Source of the DNA: Acanthamoeba sp. SK_2022b | Lineage: Eukaryota > Discosea > Longamoebia > Acanthamoebidae | Direction: 5' to 3' | NCBI GenBank assembly: GCA_027943245.1 | Contig: JANDJZ010000621.1 | Location: 1-19,271 of the forward strand | DNA length: 19,271 bases | In this document: piece by piece, positions 12,815 through 19,271 of the stretch | Layout of the letters: each line of letters begins with the position of its first letter | How positions within the stretch are numbered: position 1 is the stretch's first letter | Notes under the pieces: generated by a model | What the model saw: only the letters and a program-made list of their open reading frames with translations | The model's database searches: none | What the model was told of the DNA's origin: nothing | Program-made: the position numbers and the translations under genes

Positions 12815-13923
12815 CAGGCGGCGCCGCATGTTGGGTGCGTGCCGGTCCCGTCGTCGTGTGACATGGGGAATCCGCAGACGGAGCACTTCTGCGTGCCCGG
12901 TGTCCCATGTGTCCCTTCTGTCCCAAATAGGTCGTCCGTTGGGACACTCGGGACAGTTGGGACACACCTGTAGCGGCCTCGCCCGACCTTCAAGAGCCGA
13001 CCTGAGTCGGCAAGTCGGGCGAGGTAGCGCCGTGCGTCTGGGAAGCCCAGTGCCACTTCGGCTTCCCGGGGGCTGACCGCCTCCGGTTGCGCGGCTACCC
13101 AGTTCAGGAGCTCGGACGACCTGTCGCCCAGGTCGGCGCTGGCGCGTGCCTGCTCAGCAAGGGCAGCCGCTTCCGCGAGCTCGTTTCCCTGTAACGTCCA
13201 TGAACCGTCATCCGTTCGGACCGCGTATTCGCCTTCCGGGACATCGCGTCCGGTGACTTTGAGGATGCCGGTGTCTTCGTTGCGGTTTCGCGAAAGGTTG
13301 ATCGTGAAGTCCGCAGCGCCATTGAGGCCGTTCGTTCCGGAGGTCGAGTCCATCCAGTCGTCGCCCGCAGCTTTGCGGACGTGGTGAACCACGATGAGCG
13401 TCGACCCGGGGTGCCGATCGGTCAGCCCCTTCAGCTGAGCGCCGATACGGTAGTCCCGGCTGTACGCCGACTCGCCTGGTGTCGAGTTCGGCATGACTCG
13501 CCCCAGGGTGTCGAGGATGACCAGGGCGTTGTCGTTGCAGTGGTCATCCAGCCAGGCGCCGACGATCGCGAAGACGTTCTGCGGGCTGGCCTTAGTGACG
13601 AAGTCCAATAGGGCCGGGATAGGGACGCCTGGCCCGAGGAGCTTGCGGCACCGGCCCTGGAGGCGCCGTTCGCCGTCCTCGAGTGCCAGATAGAGCACGG
13701 GGCGTGAGCGTGTGCCCTTGATCTTTCCCAGAGCGGGACGTCCGCCGGCGACATCAAGGGCGATGCCGCCAACGAACCACGACTTGCCGGCCTTCGGGGG
13801 ACCAGTGAGTAGTCCGAAACCCTCGGGAATGAGGCCGTGGACGCTCCAATGGAGAGGAGGGAACTCCTTCTGGTCCAGGGCGACGCCGTTAGTGATGAGA
13901 TCTCGATAGTCGAAGTCGGTCAC
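12814..13923 (-). CDS. RepA-like AAA ATPase / replicative helicase
   Basis: A 369-aa protein. The RecA-like core has Walker A GPPKAGKS (41-48), Walker B ALVILD (133-138) and a VVHHVRK sensor region (178-184), as in hexameric RepA helicases of plasmids and phages. Residues about 262-318 form a winged helix. Residues 320-344 are a low-complexity VPTVPSVPT / GTEGTHGTPGT segment encoded by a 9-bp-period repeat, and the end carries CSVC plus C366, a zinc knuckle. The GTG start overlaps the stop of the 102-aa gene (GTGA). It probably drives replication of the element together with its own origin; no primase was found. Confidence 0.85.
   Translation of the reverse strand: MTDFDYRDLITNGVALDQKEFPPLHWSVHGLIPEGFGLLTGPPKAGKSWFVGGIALDVAGGRPALGKIKGTRSRPVLYLALEDGERRLQGRCRKLLGPGVPIPALLDFVTKASPQNVFAIVGAWLDDHCNDNALVILDTLGRVMPNSTPGESAYSRDYRIGAQLKGLTDRHPGSTLIVVHHVRKAAGDDWMDSTSGTNGLNGAADFTINLSRNRNEDTGILKVTGRDVPEGEYAVRTDDGSWTLQGNELAEAAALAEQARASADLGDRSSELLNWVAAQPEAVSPREAEVALGFPDARRYLARLADSGRLLKVGRGRYRCVPTVPSVPTDDLFGTEGTHGTPGTQKCSVCGFPMSHDDGTGTHPTCGAA
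12900..12965. repeat. Iteron-like inverted array inside the helicase gene
   Basis: Three copies of GTCCC-type units at 9-bp steps (12900-12926) face three GGGAC-type units (12939-12965) across a 12-bp spacer. The two 27-bp arms match as an inverted repeat at 22 of 27 positions by my count. The array lies in the coding sequence for residues about 320-342 of the helicase. It could be the replication origin (iterons), a hairpin in the mRNA, or simple codon-level repetition. Confidence 0.6.
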
Positions 13924-14228
13924 GCTGTACGACCGTTCAGGTCAGGGTGGGCGTGAGCTGCCCGGACTTCGGCTGCGCTCCAGCCGAGCCGCATGAGCCG
14001 GTTTGCTTCCTTAAAGGCTTCGATCGGCGTCAGCCCGTATGACGCGGGGGAGCGAGGCTCGCGTCGAGGCTGCTGGCGGTCGACGCTGCGCGCGAGCGAG
14101 CGGGCCAAACGGGTGGAGCGCCTGGAGCGGCGAATCGAAGCGACTTCGCGGGCGTCGTCGGTCAGCAGCTGGAGGATGAGGGGGGAGCGATCATCCTCGC
14201 TCGCCGATACGATGGAAGTAGCAGTCAT
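13920..14228 (-). CDS. 102-aa hypothetical protein at the head of the replication operon
   Basis: A basic protein with an arginine-rich middle (about 32-60) and a C-terminal helical segment (TPIEAFKEANRLMRLGWSAA, then EVRAAHAHPD). GGGAGG lies five bases before the ATG. Its TGA overlaps the helicase GTG, so it is coupled to the helicase. The position and charge would fit a helicase loader, primase accessory or DNA-binding protein, but no motif proves it. A hairpin at 14263-14296 separates it from the excisionase-like genes. Confidence 0.65.
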   Translation of the reverse strand: MTATSIVSASEDDRSPLILQLLTDDAREVASIRRSRRSTRLARSLARSVDRQQPRREPRSPASYGLTPIEAFKEANRLMRLGWSAAEVRAAHAHPDLNGRTA

Positions 14229-14262
14229 GGTTGCCTCCCGTGGGTGAGGGGCAGCAAACGCA

Positions 14263-14296
14263 AGACGCCCGTCCCTTGGTGCTGGGGCGGGCGTCT
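14263..14296. terminator. Hairpin between the early genes and the replication operon
   Basis: AGACGCCCG (14263-14271) pairs with CGGGCGTCT (14288-14296), and an inner CCC/GGG adds to the stem. The + strand continues TTGTCTGTT, and the minus strand continues TGCGTTTG. It lies 35 bases before the ATG of the 102-aa gene, so it may end or attenuate the excisionase-like transcript. The 174 bases between it and the stop at 14471 hold no gene I can support. Confidence 0.6.
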
Positions 14297-14470
14297 TTGT
14301 CTGTTGCTAAGCGGTATGTAGTTGTGCGGCCGGGGCTTTGGCTCCGTTCTGTGGCCGCGTGGAGCCTTTGAATCGTGGGAGCCCGCTGCCGGCAAGCCGG
14401 AGTGGTGGCGGGTTCGCCCCTCTTGCTGCCGCGGGTGCGGTGGCTGCCTCGGGGTGGGCGTTGTTGCGAA

Positions 14471-14716
14471 TCAGGCTACGTAGCGACGTGCCTTCGAAGC
14501 CGCATCGCGAGCCGCCAACAGAGCTTGGTGAGGACTGATTCGCAGCGACATCTCGCGGGACAGGGTCCTCGCGATGCGTTCGCGCAAGAGTGCCCGCTCG
14601 GCGCCGCTGAGTCCGCCGCGGTCGTGCGTTTGCGCTATGACGGCAAGTTCGCCGGCAATCTGCCCGCTCACACGGCCCAGACCGACGATGTCGACCGTCG
14701 TGGTGTGGCGGTTCAA
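14471..14716 (-). CDS. 81-aa hypothetical protein coupled to the excisionase-like gene
   Basis: I place the start at TTG 14716, which overlaps the stop of the upstream gene in TTGA form, giving an 81-aa basic helical protein. A longer frame exists but would run through the upstream gene. The sequence includes GQIAGELAVIAQTHDRGGLS and then ALLRERIARTLSREM, predicted helices without a known motif. It is the second gene of the early minus-strand unit and may act in excision or early regulation. A GTG about 45 bases further in is an alternative start. Confidence 0.55.
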   Translation of the reverse strand: MNRHTTTVDIVGLGRVSGQIAGELAVIAQTHDRGGLSGAERALLRERIARTLSREMSLRISPHQALLAARDAASKARRYVA

Positions 14717-14895
14717 GCGGAAGCCCTGTCGAACTTCGCCTGCAGCCAAGCGTCGACGTCGCCACGTCGGTACAGGCGACGACGTCCCACCTTGACGGAC
14801 ACCGGTCCCGTGCCCGTGTGCTGCCAATACCGCACGGTCCCTAGCGGGGTGCGCAGTCGCTCGGCGACCTCCTCGGTCGTCAGCAGGTCATTCAT
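14713..14895 (-). CDS. Excisionase-like MerR-type HTH protein
   Basis: A 60-aa protein covering little more than one MerR/excisionase helix-turn-helix: LLTTEEVAERLRTPLGTVRY, then WQHTGTGPVSVKVGRRRLY and a final helix. Proteins of this size and fold are recombination directionality factors or small regulators. It is divergent from the repressor and integrase, as expected for an excisionase. GAGGAGG is five bases before the ATG, and a promoter with two palindromes lies directly upstream. It probably binds near the attachment site to drive excision; the HTH gene at 1295-1588 is a second candidate. Confidence 0.78.
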   Translation of the reverse strand: MNDLLTTEEVAERLRTPLGTVRYWQHTGTGPVSVKVGRRRLYRRGDVDAWLQAKFDRASA

Positions 14896-14921
14896 GATGC
14901 CTCCTCAGAATCACTGACAAA

Positions 14922-14955
14922 TCCAACGATATTGGAAAACCGCTGGACTGTCCAG
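14922..14955 (-). promoter_or_regulatory. Lytic-side promoter overlapped by two palindromic operators
   Basis: On the minus strand TGGACA (14954-14949) and TATCGT (14931-14926) are 17 bp apart and drive the excisionase-like gene. A 13-bp palindrome, CTGGAC-T-GTCCAG (14943-14955), covers the -35, and TCCAA-N5-TTGGA (14922-14936) covers the -10. Both share the half-site YTGGA. This is the expected layout for a repressor that shuts the early promoter. Confidence 0.65.
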
Positions 14956-14973
14956 GACCTTGTCGGCTACCGT
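14944..14973 (+). promoter_or_regulatory. Repressor promoter, probably giving a leaderless message
   Basis: TGGACT (14944-14949) and TACCGT (14968-14973) are 18 bp apart on the + strand. The -10 ends six bases before the repressor ATG (14980), and no ribosome-binding site is present, so transcription would start at or next to the ATG. The palindrome at 14943-14955 overlaps its -35, so the repressor may also control itself. Confidence 0.55.
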
Positions 14974-14979
14974 TGAAGC

Positions 14980-15552
14980 ATGCGAATCGACGCCGACGCT
15001 GCTGAGACCGACTTCCTGAACGTTGCCTACGGGCTGAACGTTCGGCAGATCCGCGAGCACCGCGGACTGAGCCAGGACGAACTAGCTCGCGAGCTGGCCG
15101 ATTCAGGCTTTCCCGAGATCAATCAGTCGCTCCTTTCACGCATCGAGAAGGGCGTCAGGGCGCCGAAGGTGGGGGAGGCTGTCGCGATCGCCCGCGCTTT
15201 GCATGTCGGCGTAGACCACCTGGTGAGCGAGGCAGGGCTGGTGCACTCCCTCCTGGAGGTTCGCCAGCAGCTGAGGCCGATGGAGGACGCTCGTAGGGAC
15301 CTGGGCAACGCGGTAGCGGCATACCTAGACAACCGAGACCAGCTTCGCCTCGTCGCGCACATGCTGGACGATCTTGTGCGGGACAACGCCCAGGCGCTGA
15401 AGGATCCCGACTCCGCGGCGCTGGCTCACGTCATCGACACTCTGCGCGGGCGTGTCGCTCGCCTCGAGTCCGAAACGGTTCGCCAGGTGGTTGCCTCAGT
15501 CGAAGAGGACACCTACGGGCGTGCAGCTGCGGAGGCGGACGATGGCGAGTAA
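14980..15552 (+). CDS. XRE-family repressor (immunity repressor candidate)
   Basis: A 190-aa protein. Residues 18-80 are a Cro/CI-type helix-turn-helix (VRQIREHRGLSQDELAREL, then QSLLSRIEKGVRAP). The remaining 110 residues are helical with heptad-like spacing, suited to dimerisation. No LexA-type autocleavage domain is visible, so induction would not follow the simple RecA route. It is divergent from the excisionase-like gene, overlaps the integrase start by 11 bases, and probably binds CTGGACTGTCCAG at 14943 and the related palindrome at 294. Most likely the lysogeny repressor; being a regulator of integrase alone is the alternative. Confidence 0.8.
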   Translation: MRIDADAAETDFLNVAYGLNVRQIREHRGLSQDELARELADSGFPEINQSLLSRIEKGVRAPKVGEAVAIARALHVGVDHLVSEAGLVHSLLEVRQQLRPMEDARRDLGNAVAAYLDNRDQLRLVAHMLDDLVRDNAQALKDPDSAALAHVIDTLRGRVARLESETVRQVVASVEEDTYGRAAAEADDGE

Positions 15553-16678
15553 ATCGATCGCGAAGCGACCGAACGGCAAGTGGCGCGCTCGGTTCCGGGA
15601 CGACGCCGGCAAAGAGCACGCGCGACACTTCGATCGGAAGGTCGATGCGCAGAAGTGGTTGGACGAGGTCACGGCGTCGATCCAGGCAGGCACCTATGTC
15701 GACCCGAAGTTCGCGAAGATGACGGTGGCCGAGTGGTCCGAGGTCTGGATGCAGGGATACGCCGCGAATCGGCCGGCAACTGTCCGCCAGGCCCGGACCC
15801 ACCTGAAACTCATCAACCTGCAGTTCGGACCGCGACCGCTGGCGACCATCCGGCCGTCTGAGATCAGGACGTGGGTCGCGGGACTGCTGTCAGACGGACG
15901 CTCACCGGCGTACGTGTACGCCGTCCACGGCCGCCTGTCGCAGTTGTATTCCGATGCCGTCCACGACGGTGTTGTCTCGAAGTCTCCGTGCTCAAGAAGG
16001 ACGTCGCCGAAGGCCGGCGCACAGAAGCCGTACGTGGCCACGACGGCGCAAGTCTGGTCGATGCACGCCGCCATGCCCGAGCACCTGCGAGCCTCGGTGC
16101 TACTCGGGGCGTTCGTTGGACTGCGCCCGGGCGAGATCTGCGGGCTGCGCGTCGCGGACGTGGACTTTCTGCGCGGGGTGGTGTTCCCGAAGCAGCAGGC
16201 TGGGGGAGCGCCTCTGAAGACCGAAGGGTCGAGCGCGCCCATTCCGATCCCGAGGTCGCTCGCTGAGATGCTCTCCGTCCACGTCGAGCAATTCGCCTTC
16301 GACGGGATGATGTTCCGCAACGAGTGGTGTGCAGCGCTCCATCCTCGTGTGCTCGAGCGTGCCTGGCGCCAGGCGAAGGACGCCGTGCGCACCCTTGAGG
16401 GCGAGGCGGGCGTCGCTCGGGATGAAGCGCTGCCTGCGGAGCTTCGCTTCCATGACCTGCGGCACCACTACGCCTCCCTGCTGATCCGCTCTGGCGCTGA
16501 CGTGAAGGTTGTCCAGGCGCGCCTGCGTCACAAGTCCGCGAAGACGACCCTCGACACCTATGGGCACCTCTGGCCGGACGCCGACGAACGCACGAGGGCC
16601 GCGATCGACGATGTGATCGCGGCCCAAGTGCCTAGCGTTGCGGACTATCTGCGGACTGGAAGCGAGGTCACGGCATGA
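15542..16678 (+). CDS. int: Tyrosine recombinase integrase
   Basis: A 378-aa protein with three parts: an N-terminal arm-binding AP2-like domain (residues 1-50, KRPNGKWRARFRDDAGKEH), a core-binding SAM-like domain (about 60-150), and the catalytic domain with R195 (LRPGE), H304-x-x-R307, H330 and the nucleophile Y340 (TLDTYGHLWP). All key residues are present, so it should be active. The ATG at 15542 lies inside the end of the repressor gene (11-base overlap). The gene ends 23 bases from attR, the usual placement of int next to attP. It integrates the element at the glnA 3' end and excises it with an excisionase. Confidence 0.93.
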   Translation: MASKSIAKRPNGKWRARFRDDAGKEHARHFDRKVDAQKWLDEVTASIQAGTYVDPKFAKMTVAEWSEVWMQGYAANRPATVRQARTHLKLINLQFGPRPLATIRPSEIRTWVAGLLSDGRSPAYVYAVHGRLSQLYSDAVHDGVVSKSPCSRRTSPKAGAQKPYVATTAQVWSMHAAMPEHLRASVLLGAFVGLRPGEICGLRVADVDFLRGVVFPKQQAGGAPLKTEGSSAPIPIPRSLAEMLSVHVEQFAFDGMMFRNEWCAALHPRVLERAWRQAKDAVRTLEGEAGVARDEALPAELRFHDLRHHYASLLIRSGADVKVVQARLRHKSAKTTLDTYGHLWPDADERTRAAIDDVIAAQVPSVADYLRTGSEVTA

Positions 16679-16701
16679 CCGGCCTGCAAGCCCAGACCTC
16701 T

Positions 16702-16730
16702 CCGATCAGATGTCGTAGTACAGCTCGAAC
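16702..16730. repeat. attR: 29-bp attachment-site repeat in glnA
   Basis: Identical over 29 bp to 159-187. The copy supplies the last seven codons and stop of the intact glnA, so the gene product is unchanged by integration. It lies just beyond the integrase gene. The next base differs (T here, A at attL), which sets the right limit of identity. Confidence 0.9.
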
Positions 16731-18127
16731 TCGTGCGGGTGCGGACGCAGCTGTACGGGGAGGATCTCCTCGTTGCGCTTGTAGTCGATCCACGTCTCGA
16801 TCAGGTCGGGCGTGAACACGCCGCCCTGGAGGAGGAAGTCGTGGTCGGCCTCGAGCGCGTCGAGAACCGCGTTGAGGGAGGTCGGCGTCATGTCGATCGC
16901 CTCGTACTCCTCCGGCGGGAGCTCGTAGATGTTCTTGTCGATCGGGGCAGCGGGCTCGATCTTGTTCTTGATGCCGTCCAGACCGGCCATGAGCAGCGCA
17001 GCGAAGGCCAGGTAGGGGTTGGCCGACGGGTCGGGGCAGCGGAACTCGATGCGCTTGGCCTTCGGGTTCGAGCCGGTGATCGGGATGCGGACGCACGCCG
17101 AGCGGTTGCGCGCCGAGTACACGAGCGCGATCGGGGCCTCGAAGCCCGGCACCAGGCGGTGGTAGGAGTTCACCGTCGGGTTGGTGAACGCCAGCAGCGC
17201 CGGGGCGTGCTTGAGGATGCCGCCGACGTACCAGCGGGCGGTGTCGGAGAGTCCGCCGTAGCCGGCCTCGTCGTAGAACAGCGGCTGGCCGTCCTGCCAG
17301 ATGGACTGGTGGACGTGCATGCCCGAGCCGTTGTCGCCGAAGATCGGCTTCGGCATGAACGTGACCGTCTTGTCGGCCGCCCAGGCCGTGTTGCGGATGA
17401 CGTACTTGAACTTCATGACGTCGTCGGCGGACTTCAGCAGCGTGTCGAAGTTGTAGTTGATCTCGGCCTGGCCGGCGGTGCCGACCTCGTGGTGGCCGCG
17501 CTCGACGGTCAGGCCCACGTCCTCGAGGTTGGCCATCATGTCGTCGCGCAGGTCGCCGAAGTGGTCGGTCGGCGCGACGGGGAAGTAGCCGCCCTTGTAG
17601 CGGACCTTGTAGCCGCGGTTGTCGGCGATGTCGTCGCCGGTGTTCCAGGCGCCGGCCGCGGACTGGATCTCGTAGAACGAGCGGTTCGCGCTGGTCTCGA
17701 AGTTCACGCGGTCGAAGATGTAGAACTCGGCCTCGGGGGCGAAGTACGCGGTGTCGCCGATGCCGGTGGTGGCCAGGTACGCCTCGGCCTTGCGGGCGAC
17801 GTTGCGCGGGTCGCGCGAGTACGCCTCGCCGGTGATCGGGTCGTGGACGAAGAAGTCCATGGCCAGCGTCTTGTGCTTGCGGAACGGGTCGACGTAGGCC
17901 GTCTTCGGGTCCGGGAACAGCGCCATGTCGGACTGGTCGATGCTCTGGAAGCCGCGGACGGAGGAGCCGTCGAAGGCCAGGCCGTTCTCGAACACGCCGT
18001 GGTCGAAGGACGAGACCGGGACCGTGAAGTGCTGCTGGATGCCCGGCAGGTCGGTGAACCGGACGTCGATGAACTTCACATCCTCGTCCTTGATGAACTT
18101 GAACAGCTCGTCGGCGTTGCCGAACAT
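16706..18127 (-). CDS. glnA: Glutamine synthetase type I
   Basis: A 473-aa enzyme that forms glutamine from glutamate, ammonia and ATP; it acts as a cytoplasmic dodecamer. Visible signatures: FDGSSVRGF near the N-terminus, the ATP-site motif [16 protein letters not shown], the glutamate-binding [17 protein letters not shown], and the adenylylation site NIYELPPEE with Y401, target of GlnE. Length is normal for GSI-beta. GAGGAGG precedes the ATG by five bases. Upstream is a full GlnR operator (18232-18269). The last 25 bases lie in attR and come from the element. Its former terminator is now at 93-127, so its transcript may run antisense into the integrase gene. Confidence 0.97.
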   Translation of the reverse strand: MFGNADELFKFIKDEDVKFIDVRFTDLPGIQQHFTVPVSSFDHGVFENGLAFDGSSVRGFQSIDQSDMALFPDPKTAYVDPFRKHKTLAMDFFVHDPITGEAYSRDPRNVARKAEAYLATTGIGDTAYFAPEAEFYIFDRVNFETSANRSFYEIQSAAGAWNTGDDIADNRGYKVRYKGGYFPVAPTDHFGDLRDDMMANLEDVGLTVERGHHEVGTAGQAEINYNFDTLLKSADDVMKFKYVIRNTAWAADKTVTFMPKPIFGDNGSGMHVHQSIWQDGQPLFYDEAGYGGLSDTARWYVGGILKHAPALLAFTNPTVNSYHRLVPGFEAPIALVYSARNRSACVRIPITGSNPKAKRIEFRCPDPSANPYLAFAALLMAGLDGIKNKIEPAAPIDKNIYELPPEEYEAIDMTPTSLNAVLDALEADHDFLLQGGVFTPDLIETWIDYKRNEEILPVQLRPHPHEFELYYDI

Positions 18128-18215
18128 GTGGCCTCCTCAGCCTGGCCGCGGGGAGGTGCGGCCTGTGTTGCTTTGTTGGGCTTCTGCGGTGCGACCCCTC
18201 GCACCCTCGTCGTCG

Positions 18216-18269
18216 AACCTAACGGGGCGCAGTTTCCCGTCAGTCACCACATTGTTTCGGGCATGTTAC
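18216..18269 (-). promoter_or_regulatory. glnA promoter region with four-part GlnR box
   Basis: On the minus strand, GTAAC-N6-GAAAC-N6-GTGAC-N6-GAAAC runs from 18269 to 18232, an exact match to the a1-b1-a2-b2 GlnR box of actinobacterial glnA promoters. TAGGTT (18221-18216) is a likely -10, with the last GAAAC near the -35 position, the usual place for GlnR activation. This predicts induction under nitrogen limitation. Confidence 0.82.
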
Positions 18270-18326
18270 GAGGCGGGGAGGGATGCTGCGAGCCGGTTTC
18301 GCGGGGCGGTGGCTAGGCTCGGCGGC

Positions 18327-18689
18327 GTGGAAGACGCTGGCTGGCCGCGCCGTGTGGGCGCCCTGTTCGTGGACTGGGCCGTCGCCTGGGCCACCACCGT
18401 GCTCATCGGCGGGACGACCTACGGGGACGCCTCGCAGGACCTGCCCTTCTGGGCCCCGATCCTGGTGTTCTTCCTCGAGGTCGGCATCGTCACGGCGTTC
18501 CTCGGCATGTCCATCGGCAAGCGCATCTTCGGCATCCGCGTGGCCGGCTACGACGGCGGCCCGATCGGCCCGCGCGGCGCGTTCATCCGCACCGCGCTGC
18601 TGTGCCTGGTCGTGCCCGCGCTGCTCGTGACGCACCGCCAGCGCGGCCTGCACGACGTGGCGGCCGGGTCGATCGTCGTCAAGGCCTGA
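18327..18689 (+). CDS. RDD family membrane protein
   Basis: A 120-aa protein with three hydrophobic segments: about 8-28 (after RRVGALFVDW, the first RDD motif), about 42-60 (APILVFFLEVGIVTAFLG, followed by GKRIFGIRV) and about 88-105 (LLCLVVPALLV). The C-terminal RGLHD completes the RDD signature. The role of this family is mostly unknown; some act in ion or small-molecule transport. It is divergent from glnA, as Rv2219A is in M. tuberculosis. The GTG at 18327 has no ribosome-binding site, but TAGGCT (18313-18318) nine bases upstream suggests a leaderless message. Confidence 0.88.
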   Translation: MEDAGWPRRVGALFVDWAVAWATTVLIGGTTYGDASQDLPFWAPILVFFLEVGIVTAFLGMSIGKRIFGIRVAGYDGGPIGPRGAFIRTALLCLVVPALLVTHRQRGLHDVAAGSIVVKA

Positions 18690-18721
18690 CCCCGACTGCC
18701 ACCCGCACCCCGGACGACGAA

Positions 18722-18751
18722 GGGCCCGGCTCCCAGCAGGGAGGCGGGCCC
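18722..18751. terminator. Bidirectional terminator between RDD and DUF4191 genes
   Basis: GGGCCCG (18722-18728) pairs with CGGGCCC (18745-18751), and inside it CTCCC pairs with GGGAG around AGCA. Outer ACGAC/GTCGT bases extend the stem. It lies between two converging genes, so it can stop both transcripts. Confidence 0.7.
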
Positions 18752-18768
18752 GTCGTGCGTCGGCCGGA

Positions 18769-19271
18769 TCAGCCGCGCATGGCCTTGCGGTGGCCCTTCA
18801 TGCTCGACGGCACCGGGCCGCGCGGCATCGGCGCCGGCGGACGCATGGCGTCGAGCGCCTTGGTGCGCGAGACGACCTCGGTGACCTGCGCGGGCTTGAT
18901 CGCCTTCTTCATCCTGCGCACGTGCTTGACCAGCTTCGTGACCGGCACCTGGCCCTCGCCGCGGCCCACGACGACCTCGTGGATCGGGACGTCGGCGCCG
19001 ACGATGCGGGCGTGCTTCTTGCGCTCGGCCGCGAGCAGGTGGCGGACGCCGCCGGGCGTGCCCTCGCCGACGAGGATGACGCCGGGACGACCGACGACGC
19101 GGTGGACGACGTCCTGCTGGCGGTTGAACGCGACGGCCGGCTTGGTCACCCAGCCGCGACGCAGCATGGTGAGCACGCTGGCGCCGGCGCCGACCTGGCC
19201 CTCGACCTGGGCGTACGCGGCCTTCTCGGCGCGCTTGCCGAAGACGATGAGCGCGCCCAGGAAGCCGCCCA
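18769..19271 (-). CDS. DUF4191 family protein (5' end outside the window)
   Basis: The minus-strand frame is open from the window edge to TGA at 18769-18771, about 167 residues visible. The first visible part includes a hydrophobic stretch (GGFLGALIVFGKRAEKAAYA), which should be the end of the membrane segment of DUF4191 proteins. Then come VLTMLRRGWVTKPAVAFN, GRPGVILVGEG and a basic C-terminal tail. Function unknown. The DUF4191-RDD-glnA order is conserved in actinobacteria (Rv2219, Rv2219A, glnA1 in M. tuberculosis). An internal ATG at 19176 is not the start. Confidence 0.85.
   Translation of the reverse strand, partial: GGFLGALIVFGKRAEKAAYAQVEGQVGAGASVLTMLRRGWVTKPAVAFNRQQDVVHRVVGRPGVILVGEGTPGGVRHLLAAERKKHARIVGADVPIHEVVVGRGEGQVPVTKLVKHVRRMKKAIKPAQVTEVVSRTKALDAMRPPAPMPRGPVPSSMKGHRKAMRG

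Larger units (their letters stand above)
159..16730. mobile_element. Integrative phage-related element in the 3' end of glnA (about 16.5 kb)
   Basis: The element is bounded by the 29-bp direct repeat, with a tyrosine integrase ending 23 bp from the right copy. It holds a repressor/excisionase switch, a RepA-like helicase, a tape measure gene, a tail-appendage-like gene, an HNH endonuclease, a WhiB-like gene and a TAC toxin-antitoxin-chaperone cassette. No terminase, portal, capsid, tail tube or lysin was recognised. One unit (repeat to repeat) is 16,543 bp. It could be a deleted prophage or a phage satellite. Direct DNA evidence for integration is strong; the lifestyle is inference. Confidence 0.88.

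Noticed and set aside
14307..14765. 152-aa minus-strand frame below the excisionase-like gene
   Set aside because: Most of it is out of frame with two coupled genes. The unique end (14307-14470) has no start codon of its own and low-complexity alanine/proline content.
16733..18316. Long + strand open frame (527 codons) opposite glnA
   Set aside because: The composition is a valine/arginine/glutamate-rich artefact, fully antisense to glutamine synthetase.
1..19271. CRISPR arrays, tRNA, rRNA or insertion sequences
   Set aside because: No spaced direct repeats, cloverleaf-like sequence or transposase gene was seen on reading both strands. The attachment site is in glnA, not in a tRNA gene.

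Overview
The window is high-GC actinobacterial DNA. The right end carries a conserved chromosomal block: DUF4191 protein, RDD membrane protein and type I glutamine synthetase glnA, the same neighbourhood as Rv2219-Rv2219A-glnA1 of Mycobacterium tuberculosis. A textbook four-part GlnR box lies upstream of glnA, which also points to Actinomycetota. I cannot name the genus.

Between positions 159 and 16730 an integrative element of about 16.5 kb sits in the 3' end of glnA. A 29-bp direct repeat (159-187 and 16702-16730) covers the last codons and stop of glnA. The copy next to the tyrosine integrase keeps glnA intact. The other copy leaves a remnant of the last seven codons beside what looks like the original glnA terminator (93-127).

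Layout of the element, left to right. (1) A left promoter with a palindrome related to the repressor operators, then a 28-aa leader ORF and a zinc-ribbon-like protein, both on +. (2) A minus-strand cargo block: a complete toxin-antitoxin-chaperone (TAC) operon of HigB-like toxin, HigA-like antitoxin and SecB-like chaperone, then a membrane-anchored coiled-coil protein and two helix-turn-helix proteins. (3) A short + strand pair, HicB-like and unknown. (4) A 1204-aa tail tape measure gene, a hairpin-flanked 83-aa gene, and a non-coding G-rich stretch. (5) A long minus operon linked by 1-4 nt overlaps or short gaps: 102-aa protein, RepA-like helicase with an iteron-like array in its coding sequence, WhiB-like protein, 49-aa protein, tail-appendage-like protein, two paralogous helical proteins, 52-aa protein and HNH endonuclease. 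(6) A divergent switch: excisionase-like gene on - and XRE repressor plus integrase on +.

The element has integration, regulation, replication, one tape measure and one appendage gene. I find no terminase, portal, capsid, tail tube or lysis gene. It is therefore either a deleted prophage or a phage satellite that brings its own tape measure and a TAC module. The satellite reading is my main hypothesis and remains an inference.
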